A stretch of DNA of 64,000 nucleotides, from the NCBI GenBank assembly GCA_963773835.1, contig CAVZCQ010000004.1:620001-684000 (forward strand), given 5' to 3'. This stretch comes from JOPF136 sp963773835 (lineage in GTDB: Bacteria; Acidobacteriota; Terriglobia; Acidiferrales; UBA7541). The notes under the pieces are model-generated. The model worked only from the letters and a program-made list of their open reading frames with translations, was not told the DNA's origin and did not search any database. Both the position numbers and the translations under genes were made by a program. Below, one piece after another: positions 15,997-24,571 of this stretch (the first letter of the stretch is position 1; every line of letters begins with the position of its first letter).

Positions 15997-16800
15997 CTAC
16001 GGGAATATGAACAGCAGCAGCCGGGTGATGAAAAAATTCGAGATGAGGATCAGGACCGAAGCCGTTACAACCGCCTGCGTCGTCGCACGCCCTACTCCCC
16101 GTGTCCCCCCCCGTGCGTTCAGTCCGTAATAGCAGCCTACCGTCGAAAGGATGAATCCGAAGATGATCGGTTTCACCAGCCCCTGCACCAAATCACCGAA
16201 CTCCAGCGCGTGGATCGCGCGGCTCCAGTACTGCACCGGATTCAGCCGGAGTTGGAAGTGCGAAATCAAGTAGCCGCCCACCAGCCCCACGAAATCCGAA
16301 ATGGCCGTAAGGAGGGGAAGCATGAGCGTGGTGGCCAGCACCCGCGGCGTCACCAGCTTTTTGATGGGGTCCGTCCCCATCGCCCGCATCGCGTCCACCT
16401 GCTCGGTCACCTGCATCGAGCCCAGTTCCGACGCGATCCCCGACGAATTGCGGCCCGCCACCAGCAGCGATGTGATGCTCGGCCCCAGTTCGCGAACAAT
16501 CGAAATGGCCACCACGTCGCCCACCAGCGCCGTCTCTCCGAACCGCGAGAACTGCGCTGCGGTTTGCAGCACCATCACGGCGCCGATGAAGAATCCCGTG
16601 AGAAGGACGATGGGCAGCGACCCGATTCCAATCACATCCATTTGGTAAAGCGCATCGTCCAGATACAGCGGCGTGCGGAACACTCCCGCGACGGCCTCCA
16701 GCGAGAGCACCGTGTAGTCCTGCACGGTCTGTACGATGGATTTCAGCGCGCTGGTCAGCCGGGAGGCGGTGGTAACTTCGAGTGCGTTGTCGATCGGCAT
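15997..16800 (-). CDS. mlaE: MlaE-type lipid transport permease
   Basis: A 267-residue MlaE/YrbE permease with five to six membrane helices. The family core is clear: GIGSLPIVLLTGFFIGAVMV, followed by SRFGETALVGDVVAISIVRELGPSITSLLVAGRNSSGIASELGSM, which holds the conserved RELGP and E-x-G-S-M motifs. It partners MlaF and the MCE protein encoded downstream. It is the first gene of the group, 157 bases after hemL. The 160 bases between it and mlaF contain no gene. Confidence 0.92.
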   Translation of the reverse strand: MPIDNALEVTTASRLTSALKSIVQTVQDYTVLSLEAVAGVFRTPLYLDDALYQMDVIGIGSLPIVLLTGFFIGAVMVLQTAAQFSRFGETALVGDVVAISIVRELGPSITSLLVAGRNSSGIASELGSMQVTEQVDAMRAMGTDPIKKLVTPRVLATTLMLPLLTAISDFVGLVGGYLISHFQLRLNPVQYWSRAIHALEFGDLVQGLVKPIIFGFILSTVGCYYGLNARGGTRGVGRATTQAVVTASVLILISNFFITRLLLFIFP

Positions 16801-16957
16801 GGCTCGGACTGCTGCAAAACTGTTCCGGGAGAAGCGTAGCCTGCGCCCGCCACACCGTCAAGAACAGCCGGTGGCCTGAACACCTCTATCCGTGTCCCAG
16901 CGGGGGTCGCCACCGGCCCCAAGGATCCAACTCCAGTTCGCTCACGGGAAATCAACG

Positions 16958-18259
16958 CTACCCAAACACCGCCCGCAAACTCTCCGCGCACGCCTCCAAC
17001 GTTTGGTCGATGTCCGCGTCTGTGTGCGCCGCGGAAACGAACATGGCCTCGAACTGAGACGGCGCCAGGAACACTCCTCGGTCCAGCATTTCCCAAAAGA
17101 AACGCGCGTATTTCGCGGTGTCCGCGCGTTTGGCCTCTTCAAAGTTCCTCACCGGGCCGGGAGTGAAGAACAGCGTTGCCAGCGAGCCCTTTGCATTCAC
17201 GCACGCCGGGCAATGATGTGTCGAGATGATGGCCGCGATCCCATCCGTCAGCCGCCGGCTCCGCCGCTCCAGACCCTCATAAAAACCCGGCGCCTCCAAT
17301 TGCCGGAGCGTTTCGATTCCCGCGCGCATCGCCAGCGGATTTCCCGAAAGCGTCCCCGCCTGATACACGTCGCCCAGCGGCGCCACGCGGCTCATCAGCT
17401 CGCGCCGCCCGCCGTAAGCCGCGACCGGCAGTCCACCGCCGATGATTTTCCCCAGGATGGTGAGGTCCGGCTGGATTCCGTACACCGCCTGCGCGCCACC
17501 GCGGGCCACGCGGAATCCCGTAATCACCTCGTCGAACACCAGCAGCGCGCCCTCGCGCCGCGTCAGCTCGCGCAGACTGCTCAGAAAGCCCTCCGCCGGC
17601 AACACCACGCCCATGTTCGCCGCGATCGGCTCCACAAACACGGCTGCGATCCCGCCGCGATTCTCCGCGAAGGCGCGTTCCACCGCCGCCAGATCGTTGT
17701 ACGGCACGTTGATCGTGAGCGCCGCGATGGCTTCCGGCACTCCCGGACTCGCGGGAATTCCCAGCGTGGCCAGTCCCGAGCCCGCCTCCGACAAAAACGG
17801 GTCCGCATGTCCGTGGTAGCAGCCGCTGAATTTCACCAGCAGCGAACGCCCCGTGGCCCCGCGCGCCAGCCGCGCCGCGCTCATCGCCGCCTCGGTCCCC
17901 GAGCTGACGAACCGCACCATCTCGATCGACGGCATGGCCCGCGCCACCAGCCGCGCCAGTTCCAGCTCCAGCTCCGAAGTCATCCCGAAGCTCGTCCCGC
18001 GCCCGGCCTGCTCCGCCACCGCCGCCACCACCGCCGGATGCGCATGGCCGAGGATCAATGGGCCCCACGAGCCCACGTAATCGAGATAGGAATTCCCGTC
18101 CGCGTCCTCGATGCGCGGCCCTGCGCCACGTACCATCACCAGCGGAGTCCCGCCCACCGAGCGGAACGCGCGCACCGGGCTGTTCACGCCGCCCACCAGG
18201 ATTTTTTCGGCTTCGTGGAAAATCTGTTCCGACCGGGAATGGTTTTTGCGAGGAGTCAC
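16958..18259 (-). CDS. hemL: Glutamate-1-semialdehyde 2,1-aminomutase
   Basis: A 433-residue PLP enzyme of standard length that converts glutamate-1-semialdehyde to 5-aminolevulinate, the second step of the C5 haem pathway. The pyridoxal lysine is K271 in TILGKIIGGGLP. VFDEVITGFR supplies the cofactor-binding aspartate, and the N-terminal VGGVNSPVRAF is diagnostic. It lies at the distal end of the leftward haem operon, 90 bases after hemB. An imperfect hairpin fills much of that gap. Its partner HemA, whose product is passed directly to HemL, is encoded in the same operon. Confidence 0.96.
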   Translation of the reverse strand: MTPRKNHSRSEQIFHEAEKILVGGVNSPVRAFRSVGGTPLVMVRGAGPRIEDADGNSYLDYVGSWGPLILGHAHPAVVAAVAEQAGRGTSFGMTSELELELARLVARAMPSIEMVRFVSSGTEAAMSAARLARGATGRSLLVKFSGCYHGHADPFLSEAGSGLATLGIPASPGVPEAIAALTINVPYNDLAAVERAFAENRGGIAAVFVEPIAANMGVVLPAEGFLSSLRELTRREGALLVFDEVITGFRVARGGAQAVYGIQPDLTILGKIIGGGLPVAAYGGRRELMSRVAPLGDVYQAGTLSGNPLAMRAGIETLRQLEAPGFYEGLERRSRRLTDGIAAIISTHHCPACVNAKGSLATLFFTPGPVRNFEEAKRADTAKYARFFWEMLDRGVFLAPSQFEAMFVSAAHTDADIDQTLEACAESLRAVFG

Positions 18260-18284
18260 GACTCGATGGGGGTTACAGTTGTAG

Positions 18285-18336
18285 CTCAGGTCCCGCCGTT
18301 GGCCGGCGATTTCTGCCGGACGACGGCTGACCTGAG
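18285..18336 (-). other. Long imperfect hairpin between hemB and hemL
   Basis: Outer arms CTCAGGTC / GACCTGAG (18285-18292 with 18329-18336) enclose inner pairs CCGGC / GCCGG around a 7-base loop. No T-run follows on the minus strand, so it is unlike a simple terminator. It could be an mRNA processing or stability element, or a dispersed repeat. Confidence 0.5.
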
Positions 18337-18349
18337 GCCCTGCTCTCGT

Positions 18350-19327
18350 TCAGCAGCTCTTCAGCCATGCCGCGACATCCTTCGCGTGATACGTGCAAAT
18401 AATATCCGCCCCGGCTCTCTGGATGCCGGTCAAAATCTCGAGCACCACTCGTTTTTCCTCGATCCAGCCGTTCGCCGCCGCGGCTTTCACCATCGAGTAC
18501 TCACCGCTGACGTTGTACGCCGCGACCGGCACAGGGAACGCGTCACGCACCCGCCGGATCACGTCCAGGTACGGCATAGCGGGTTTCACCATGACGATGT
18601 CCGCGCCCTCTTCGATGTCCAACGCCACCTCGCGCAGCGCCTCGAGCACGTTTGCCGGGTCCATCTGGTAGCTCCGCCGGTCGCCGAACTTCGGCGCCGA
18701 TTCCGCCGCTTCGCGGAACGGCCCGTACAGCCCCGAACAGTATTTCGCCGCGTACGACATCACAATCGTGTGTTCCAGCCCGTTGTCGTCCAGCGCCCGC
18801 CGAATCGCCGCCACGCGCCCGTCCATCATGTCCGATGGAGCAACAATATCCGCTCCAGCCTCTGCATACGCATTCGCCGCTTTCGCCAGCAGCTCCACGC
18901 TCGGATCATTCAGCACGCGCTCCTGCTCGATCACTCCGCAATGCCCGTGGTCGGTGTACTCACACAGGCACACATCCGCGGCCACCAGCAATTTCAATCC
19001 TGCATCGCGCACCGCGCGGATCGCCTGCGGCACCACCCCGTCCGGTGACCAGGCCTCGCTCCCCTGCGCGTCTTTTTTCTCCGGCAGGCCGAACAACAAA
19101 ACTCCCGGCAGGCCGAGCTGTTCCACTTCGCGCGCCTCTTCGAGGAAACAATCCACCGACTGCTGCCGGATTCCCGGCATCGACCGGATTTCCTGCCGCG
19201 TTGCGCTGCCCGGGCACACGAACATGGGATACAGCAATCCCGTCGTCGCCACGCGCGTCTCTCGCACCAGCGACCGGATGGCCTCGGTCCGCCGCAGCCG
19301 CCGCGGGCGTTCCGTCGGATAGCTCAT
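18350..19327 (-). CDS. hemB: Porphobilinogen synthase (5-aminolevulinate dehydratase)
   Basis: A 325-residue enzyme condensing two 5-aminolevulinate molecules. The cysteine-rich AADVCLCEYTDHGHCGV marks the zinc-dependent class. SYAAKYCSGLYGPFREA and VMVKPAMPYLDVI contain the two active-site lysines. The start ATG overlaps the hemD stop (ATGA), so translation is coupled. Length and motifs are complete. Confidence 0.96.
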   Translation of the reverse strand: MSYPTERPRRLRRTEAIRSLVRETRVATTGLLYPMFVCPGSATRQEIRSMPGIRQQSVDCFLEEAREVEQLGLPGVLLFGLPEKKDAQGSEAWSPDGVVPQAIRAVRDAGLKLLVAADVCLCEYTDHGHCGVIEQERVLNDPSVELLAKAANAYAEAGADIVAPSDMMDGRVAAIRRALDDNGLEHTIVMSYAAKYCSGLYGPFREAAESAPKFGDRRSYQMDPANVLEALREVALDIEEGADIVMVKPAMPYLDVIRRVRDAFPVPVAAYNVSGEYSMVKAAAANGWIEEKRVVLEILTGIQRAGADIICTYHAKDVAAWLKSC

Positions 19328-20133
19328 GACCCGCGCACCCCCGCCGCGCCCGCAAAATGGGCCGCCAGCGCTTCCACAAACGCTTCCGCGCTCGGCTTCG
19401 CAGGCACCACAGCCACGGGCAGCCCCGCCTGCCGGATCGCCGCCGCCGTCACCGGACCGATGGCAGCGAGCGCCACTCGCCCAGTCAGCTCCTGCATCGC
19501 CTCCATTCCCAATTGTTCCACCAACCGCTCGAAGGCCGAGGGGCTCGCCAAAGCCACGGCATGTACCCCCCCTGCCTGAATTTGTTCGAGCGCCTCTAAA
19601 CCCTGTTGCCCCGGGGGCACAGTGCGGTAGGCGACGACGTCGGTCACCCTGGCGCCTGCCGCACGCAGCATTTCCTGCAAATCCGCTCGTGCACGGTCGC
19701 TCCGAGGCAAAAGTATGCTGCTGCCCGCCACCTTTTCCCCCAGCCCGCGCGCCAGCCCGCGGCCCGTCATTTCTTCCGCCACGTATTGCACGTCGTATCC
19801 CAATTCTCTGGCCGCCTTCGCTGTCGCCGGACCCACCGCTGCCACGCGCGGCCGCCCCCACTCCAGCGGAACTTCCAGCTCGCGTCGCCGCTCCTCGAAA
19901 AATCTCACCGCATTCTGACTGGTGAACAGAACCCAGTCAAACTCCCCCAACCGTCCCAGCGCCGCATCGAGGGCATGTGTGTCGTCCGGCCGTTCGAACG
20001 CAACCAACGGGCACAGCAGCACCTCCGCGCCATTCTCCGCCAGCAGCCGCGCCAGCTCGCCGGCCTGCTCCGGAGCGCGCGTCACCACAATGCGCCTTCC
20101 CGCGAGCGGCAGCGATGAATTCGATTTGCTCAT
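19324..20133 (-). CDS. hemD: Uroporphyrinogen-III synthase
   Basis: A 269-residue two-lobed HemD. This family is poorly conserved, but GRRIVVTRAPEQAGELARLL at the N-terminus, WVLFTSQNAVRFFEE, VAAVGPATAKAARELG and ALAAIGPVTAAAIRQAGLP are the expected elements. The ATG at 20133 (MSKSNSS) is preferred over an upstream ATG at 20160, which lies inside a palindromic repeat. It overlaps hemB by four bases. It closes and inverts ring D of hydroxymethylbilane made by HemC, whose gene precedes it. Confidence 0.92.
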   Translation of the reverse strand: MSKSNSSLPLAGRRIVVTRAPEQAGELARLLAENGAEVLLCPLVAFERPDDTHALDAALGRLGEFDWVLFTSQNAVRFFEERRRELEVPLEWGRPRVAAVGPATAKAARELGYDVQYVAEEMTGRGLARGLGEKVAGSSILLPRSDRARADLQEMLRAAGARVTDVVAYRTVPPGQQGLEALEQIQAGGVHAVALASPSAFERLVEQLGMEAMQELTGRVALAAIGPVTAAAIRQAGLPVAVVPAKPSAEAFVEALAAHFAGAAGVRGS

Positions 20134-20145
20134 TGCGACACTGCC

Positions 20146-20173
20146 GTAGGGGCACGGCATGCCGTGCCCCTAC
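20146..20173. repeat. Perfect 28-base palindrome between hemC and hemD
   Basis: GTAGGGGCACGGCA followed directly by its exact reverse complement. Parts of the same sequence occur at 45043-45063, and GTAGGGGC/GCCCCTAC arms occur at 27391-27456. It is therefore a dispersed family, probably a small REP/MITE-like element inserted inside the haem operon. Confidence 0.75.
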
Positions 20174-20197
20174 CATGCACCAACCCCGTACCCATCA

Positions 20198-21115
20198 TCA
20201 CCGTCCCGCCATCCGCAGCAGCCGGTCCGCGCCCGCGGCAATCAGTTTCCCGCCCAGCGCCCGCCCCAGCGCTTCCGGCTGTTCGGGCGACCCGGCCACC
20301 TGGTCGCGCACCATCTCGCTGCCGTCCGCGGCGCACACGCACGCGTCGAGCAGCAGGCGCCCTTCGTCGATTCGTCCCCACGCGCCCAGCGGCACCTGGC
20401 ATCCGCCCTCGAGCGTGGCGAGCACGGCGCGCTCCGCGGTCACCGCCACGCGCGTTTCGGGATGCTCCAGCGCCGCCAGCCGCTCCGTCGTCGCGCGATC
20501 TCCCTCCCGCGCCTCCACTGCCAGAGCGCCCTGTCCCACCGCCGGCAGCATCAATTCCTGCGAAAGCACCTCGCTGACGCGTGCCTCCAGTTTCAACCGC
20601 CGCACGCCCGCATACGCCAGCACCGTGGCGTCCAGCGCGCCCTCCTCCACGCGCCGCAGCCGCGTATCCACGTTGCCGCGCAGTTCGCGCACATCCAGAT
20701 CCGGCCGCACCCGCCGCAATTGCGCCTGCCGCCGCAGGCTGCTGGTTCCCACGCGCGCGCCGCGCGCGAGCGCCGCGAGCCCCGCGCCGCCGCGCGACAC
20801 CAGGCAATCCCGCGGATCCTCCCTCCGCGGAATCACCACCAGCGCCAGTCCTTCCGGAATCTCCGTCGGCACGTCTTTCAGGCTGTGCACCGCCAGATCC
20901 ACGGTCCCGGCCAGCAGCGCATCCTCGATTTCTTTGATAAATACGCCCTTCCGCCCGATCTCCGCCACGCTGCCCTGCTGGTAGTGGTCGCCGGCCGTCC
21001 GGATGGTGATGATTTCCGCCGCCGCTCCCGCCGACTGCGCGAGCCAGTCGCGCACGAACTCCGCCTGCCAAAGCGCCAGCGCGCTCCCGCGCGACCCGAT
21101 GCGCAGCGGCCTCAC
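20198..21115 (-). CDS. hemC: Hydroxymethylbilane synthase (porphobilinogen deaminase)
   Basis: A 305-residue enzyme polymerising four porphobilinogens. The N-terminal LRIGSRGSALALWQAEFV, the catalytic-aspartate region VDLAVHSLKDVPTE, LGTSSLRRQ-type VGTSSLRRQAQLRR, and the cofactor cysteine in LEGGCQVPLGA are all present. Translation starts at GTG within the hemA stop (GTGA overlap), so it is coupled to hemA. Confidence 0.96.
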   Translation of the reverse strand: MRPLRIGSRGSALALWQAEFVRDWLAQSAGAAAEIITIRTAGDHYQQGSVAEIGRKGVFIKEIEDALLAGTVDLAVHSLKDVPTEIPEGLALVVIPRREDPRDCLVSRGGAGLAALARGARVGTSSLRRQAQLRRVRPDLDVRELRGNVDTRLRRVEEGALDATVLAYAGVRRLKLEARVSEVLSQELMLPAVGQGALAVEAREGDRATTERLAALEHPETRVAVTAERAVLATLEGGCQVPLGAWGRIDEGRLLLDACVCAADGSEMVRDQVAGSPEQPEALGRALGGKLIAAGADRLLRMAGR

Positions 21116-22398
21116 CGCCCGCCCCGGCCCGAGGGCCCCGAGCCGTCCAATCCGAACAGGTCACGCAGCAGCACAGCCCGCTCGCGCACTTCCCGGTCTT
21201 TCATCAGCCTCTCGGAGGGTTCCCGCAGCAACTCCTCCACCAGGTCGTCCATCATGCGCAGGACTCGTTCCCGTTCCTCCGCGGAAAAGCGCGCCAGTTC
21301 CTCGCTGCGCGCGTCCGTAAAATTCTCCCGCTTCAGCCGCATCTTCCTGCGCAGCTCTTCGAGGGCCGCCACCGCGTTCGCCCCGCTCTGCCATGCCGCG
21401 AATTTTTCCACGTGCTCGCGCACGATGGCCTCCGCGCGCGGTACCTCGTTCTCGCGCGCCTGCCGGTTCTGTTCCACGATCTCATTCAGGTCGTCCACGC
21501 CGTACAGAAACACGTTGTAAAGCCCTGCCGCCGCGGGATCGATGTTCCGCGGCACCCCCAGATCGATGAGGAACATCCGCCGGTTCCCGCGCGCGTGCAT
21601 GGCCGCGGCCAGCGCCTCGCGCGTCAGCGTCCATTCCGTTCCCGCCACGGAGGTGACCACGATGTCCGCGTGCGCCAGCAGTTCCGCCGTTTTCTCCCAC
21701 GGCGCCCACTGCGCGCCCGACCGCGCCGCCAGTTCGTGGGCGCGTTCCGGATTCCGGTTCGACACCCACAGCCGCCCGATGCCCCGCGCGCGCAGTTGCT
21801 GCGCCGCCTTCGCGCCCATGGCCCCGGCGCCCAGCACCGCCGCCGAATTGTCTTTCAATTCACCGAAAATCTGTTCGGCGAGTTTCATGGCCGCCGAGGC
21901 TATGGACATAGCCTGCGCGCCCAGCCGCGTCTCCGCCCTCACCCGTTTGCCCACTTCCAGCGACGCCTGGAACAGCCGGTTCAGGATTGGCCCGGTCAGT
22001 CCCTCCCGCTGCGCCGCCAGATACGTCTCCCGCACCTGGCCGAGGATCTCCGCTTCGCCCAGCAGCATCGAGTCCAGTCCCGCTGCCACGCGGTACAGAT
22101 GCTCCACCGCGTCTCGGTCGCGCCGGCGGTAGAGGCAGCCATTCAACTGCTCAGGTTCCAGCGAGTGATGCGCGCACAGGTACTGTTCCACGCGGCCTTC
22201 CACCTCCGCGCGCGACTCCGCGGCAACGCTGTACACCTCGCTTCGGTTGCAGGTCGAGAGCACCACCACCTCATCCACCACCCCGTCGCGCCGCAGCGTC
22301 GCCGCCGCCCGCAACCCTTCCTCCGGCGAGAAATGCAGGCGCTCCCTCAGCGCCACCCCCGCCGTGCGGTGATTCAACCCCAGCAGGAAGACGCCCAT
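21112..22398 (-). CDS. hemA: Glutamyl-tRNA reductase
   Basis: A 428-residue enzyme that reduces glutamyl-tRNA to the semialdehyde, the committed step of C5 haem synthesis. The N-terminal GLNHRTAGVALRERLHF and the catalytic cysteine C50 in LSTCNRSEVYS are present. The NADPH-binding fold AAVLGAGAMGAKAAQQLRARG and the C-terminal dimerisation region are also visible. It follows the ccsA-like gene by 43 bases and overlaps hemC. As the pathway entry enzyme it is the logical target of the regulatory site upstream of the operon. Confidence 0.95.
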   Translation of the reverse strand: MGVFLLGLNHRTAGVALRERLHFSPEEGLRAAATLRRDGVVDEVVVLSTCNRSEVYSVAAESRAEVEGRVEQYLCAHHSLEPEQLNGCLYRRRDRDAVEHLYRVAAGLDSMLLGEAEILGQVRETYLAAQREGLTGPILNRLFQASLEVGKRVRAETRLGAQAMSIASAAMKLAEQIFGELKDNSAAVLGAGAMGAKAAQQLRARGIGRLWVSNRNPERAHELAARSGAQWAPWEKTAELLAHADIVVTSVAGTEWTLTREALAAAMHARGNRRMFLIDLGVPRNIDPAAAGLYNVFLYGVDDLNEIVEQNRQARENEVPRAEAIVREHVEKFAAWQSGANAVAALEELRRKMRLKRENFTDARSEELARFSAEERERVLRMMDDLVEELLREPSERLMKDREVRERAVLLRDLFGLDGSGPSGRGGR

Positions 22399-22441
22399 CA
22401 GCGCCTCCCGCCCGCGGCTCGCATTGTTGGCCGGCCCCGCA

Positions 22442-23263
22442 TCAGTAAAACCTGTGAAACCTCGACAAATACAAATTCACAACCGTGTAGCTGAAGATCA
22501 CCGCGCAATAGCTCGCCATGCACACCACCGACGCCCGCGCTCCCCGCCACGCCGGCGACCGCGAAACGAGCAGATAAATCGCATAAAACGCCAGAATCAG
22601 GAACGAAACCACCACTTTCGGGTCCAGCGTCAGCATTTGTCCGGTCAGCCGCCGGTCCACCGCCATCCCGAACCCAATTCCCACCATCAGACTGGCCAGC
22701 CCCACCCACACCCCGCTCCGCGTCATGCGTTCCAGATCTTCCAGCGGTGGAAGCCGCCACATCATCGCCACCGTCCGGCGCCCGCGCAATAGATAGTCCT
22801 GCACCAGATACACCAGGCTGTAAACGAACGACAGGGTGAACGCCGAGTACGCCAGGATGTTCGAGGTCACGTGCAGCGCGAAGATGGCTCCCCGCGCGGG
22901 AGATTTCGGCGCCGCATGCGGCGCCACCACCAGCTCCAGCCCCAGCAGCAGCAGCACCAGAGGCAAAACAAACGCCCCCATGGCCCGCTCGCGGTGGAGC
23001 AATTCCAGTCCCAGATAGGTCAGCGCCAGGAACCATGCCAGCAGCGACGTGGACCCGTAAATGTCCTGGTACGGCACCGAGTGGATCGTAAACGCCCGTT
23101 CGAGCAGGGCAAAGTAATGCGTCGTCAGTCCCGCGGCCAGCAACCCGGTGGCCGCCCGCCCCGCCCATTTGCTCCCGGCGAACAGTTTTCCCAGATAGCA
23201 CGCCCAACTGGCGGCATAGATCCCCGCCGTCGTGTACCCCAGCGCGGTGAACGAGATAACCAC
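22442..23263 (-). CDS. CcsA/HemX-like membrane protein (cytochrome c assembly family)
   Basis: A 273-residue integral membrane protein with about eight helices. The segment HSVPYQDIYGSTSLLAWFLALTYL and the later HVTSNILAYSAFTLSFVYSLVYL resemble the CcsA/CcmC cytochrome c assembly family, where conserved histidines bind haem. The HemX subgroup is regularly encoded in front of hemA and affects HemA level in Bacillus, which is the position here. It is the first gene of the leftward haem operon. Whether it assembles cytochromes or regulates HemA cannot be decided from sequence. Confidence 0.85.
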   Translation of the reverse strand: MVISFTALGYTTAGIYAASWACYLGKLFAGSKWAGRAATGLLAAGLTTHYFALLERAFTIHSVPYQDIYGSTSLLAWFLALTYLGLELLHRERAMGAFVLPLVLLLLGLELVVAPHAAPKSPARGAIFALHVTSNILAYSAFTLSFVYSLVYLVQDYLLRGRRTVAMMWRLPPLEDLERMTRSGVWVGLASLMVGIGFGMAVDRRLTGQMLTLDPKVVVSFLILAFYAIYLLVSRSPAWRGARASVVCMASYCAVIFSYTVVNLYLSRFHRFY

Positions 23264-23286
23264 TCCTCTGCCACCTCGAAGCCCAA

Positions 23287-23331
23287 AGTATATAACCTCT
23301 GGCTGTGACCGGCCATGTGACCCGCGTCACA
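23287..23331 (-). promoter_or_regulatory. Crp/Fnr-type operator and promoter of the leftward haem operon
   Basis: TGTGA-CCCGCG-TCACA (23316-23331) is an exact match to the Crp consensus TGTGAN6TCACA and is a perfect inverted repeat. On the minus strand a TATACT -10 box (23292-23287) would start transcription near 23280, placing the site centre about 43 bases upstream, close to the class II activator position. No -35 box is seen, as expected for an activator-dependent promoter. The regulator itself is not identified. Confidence 0.55.
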
Positions 23332-23381
23332 ATGTCACGTGTCCCATGTCCTCCTCGCTGCCGGGTACTGCCAGGATTTGC

Positions 23382-23387
23382 TATTAT
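23382..23387 (+). promoter_or_regulatory. -10 box of the hemE promoter
   Basis: TATTAT lies 28 bases before the hemE ATG with no recognisable -35. The Crp/Fnr-type palindrome lies about 60 bases upstream of it and could act on both divergent arms. Confidence 0.4.
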
Positions 23388-23414
23388 TTCAATCGCGATC
23401 CAACGCGACCATTC

Positions 23415-24536
23415 ATGCCCGCTCCCGGCTCCCAACTCGACCGCAAAACGCTCTTCCTCCGCGCCTGCCGCGGCCAGGCCACGGACCGCGCCCCCGTCTG
23501 GATGATGCGCCAGGCCGGCCGCTACCTGCCGGAATACCGCGCCGTGCGCGCAAAGCATTCCTTCCTCGAAGTCTGCAAGACTCCGTCGCTCGCCGTCGAA
23601 GTTTCTCTCCAGCCCTTCCTGGCGCTGGGCATGGACGCCGTCATCGTTTTCTCCGACATCCTGGTTCCCGCCGAGGCCATGGGCCTCCCCATCCATTTCG
23701 GCGAGGGCGGCCCCGAGCTGCCCAAAAAGATTCGCAGCAGCGACGACGTGAGTGGCCTCAAAGATTTCGACCCGGACCGCGAAACGCGTTTTCTCCCCGA
23801 CTCCATCGCCCAGCTCTGCCGCGCGCTCGGCCCCGAGGTTCCCGTGCTCGGATTTGCCGGCGCGCCGTGGACCCTGGCCTGCTACATGGTGGACGGCGCA
23901 GGCCGCGCTGGCTTCCCGCACACCAAACGCATGCTCCAGTCGCAGCCTGCCCTGCTCCGCGAGCTCTTACAGCGCATCGCCCGCAACACGGCCCGCTATC
24001 TCCAGGCCCAGCTCGCCGCCGGGGCCTCCGCCGTTCAGCTCTTCGACACCTGGGCCGGCGAACTCTCGCACGAAGAGTACGACGCCTTTGCCCTACCCGC
24101 GCTCCAGCAGTTGCTCGGCGACCTGAAGACCGGCGGTGCCCCGGTGATTTATTACTCGAAAGCCTCGAATCACCTGCTCGAAAGCGCGGCGCGTTCCGGC
24201 GCCACGGTCCTGAGCGTGGATTGGCGTGTGGATATGGCCGGCCTCCGCGCCTCGCTGCTGGAGCGCACCGGCCATTTCTGGCCGCTGCAAGGCAACGTGG
24301 ACCCGGCCACGCTCTACGCCGCGGAACCTGCGATTCACGCCGCCGCAAAGTCCGCGCTGGCGCAGACCGGAGCGCGCGCGCATATTCTGAATCTGGGCCA
24401 CGGCATCCTGCCCGACGTTTCCGTAGAATCGGCCCGGGCCTTCATCCAGGCCGGCCAGATGAGTATCGAGAGCGCCGCGGCGGCAGGTCTCGCGGGCGCG
24501 CCAGTTGTGGCGCCGATTGCTCCAGGGCAGATCTGA
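23415..24536 (+). CDS. hemE: Uroporphyrinogen decarboxylase
   Basis: A 373-residue cytoplasmic enzyme removing four carboxyl groups from uroporphyrinogen III. The diagnostic WMMRQAGRYLPEYR near the N-terminus and GFAGAPWTLACYMVDG in the middle are intact, as is the late LNLGHGILPDVSVE. The ATG at 23415 matches the family start; the open frame extends upstream without homology. It begins the rightward arm of the haem locus, followed by hemN 35 bases later. Confidence 0.96.
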   Translation: MPAPGSQLDRKTLFLRACRGQATDRAPVWMMRQAGRYLPEYRAVRAKHSFLEVCKTPSLAVEVSLQPFLALGMDAVIVFSDILVPAEAMGLPIHFGEGGPELPKKIRSSDDVSGLKDFDPDRETRFLPDSIAQLCRALGPEVPVLGFAGAPWTLACYMVDGAGRAGFPHTKRMLQSQPALLRELLQRIARNTARYLQAQLAAGASAVQLFDTWAGELSHEEYDAFALPALQQLLGDLKTGGAPVIYYSKASNHLLESAARSGATVLSVDWRVDMAGLRASLLERTGHFWPLQGNVDPATLYAAEPAIHAAAKSALAQTGARAHILNLGHGILPDVSVESARAFIQAGQMSIESAAAAGLAGAPVVAPIAPGQI

Positions 24537-24571
24537 TCGGAAATGAGGCGCCTCGCCGCCAACGGAGAACC

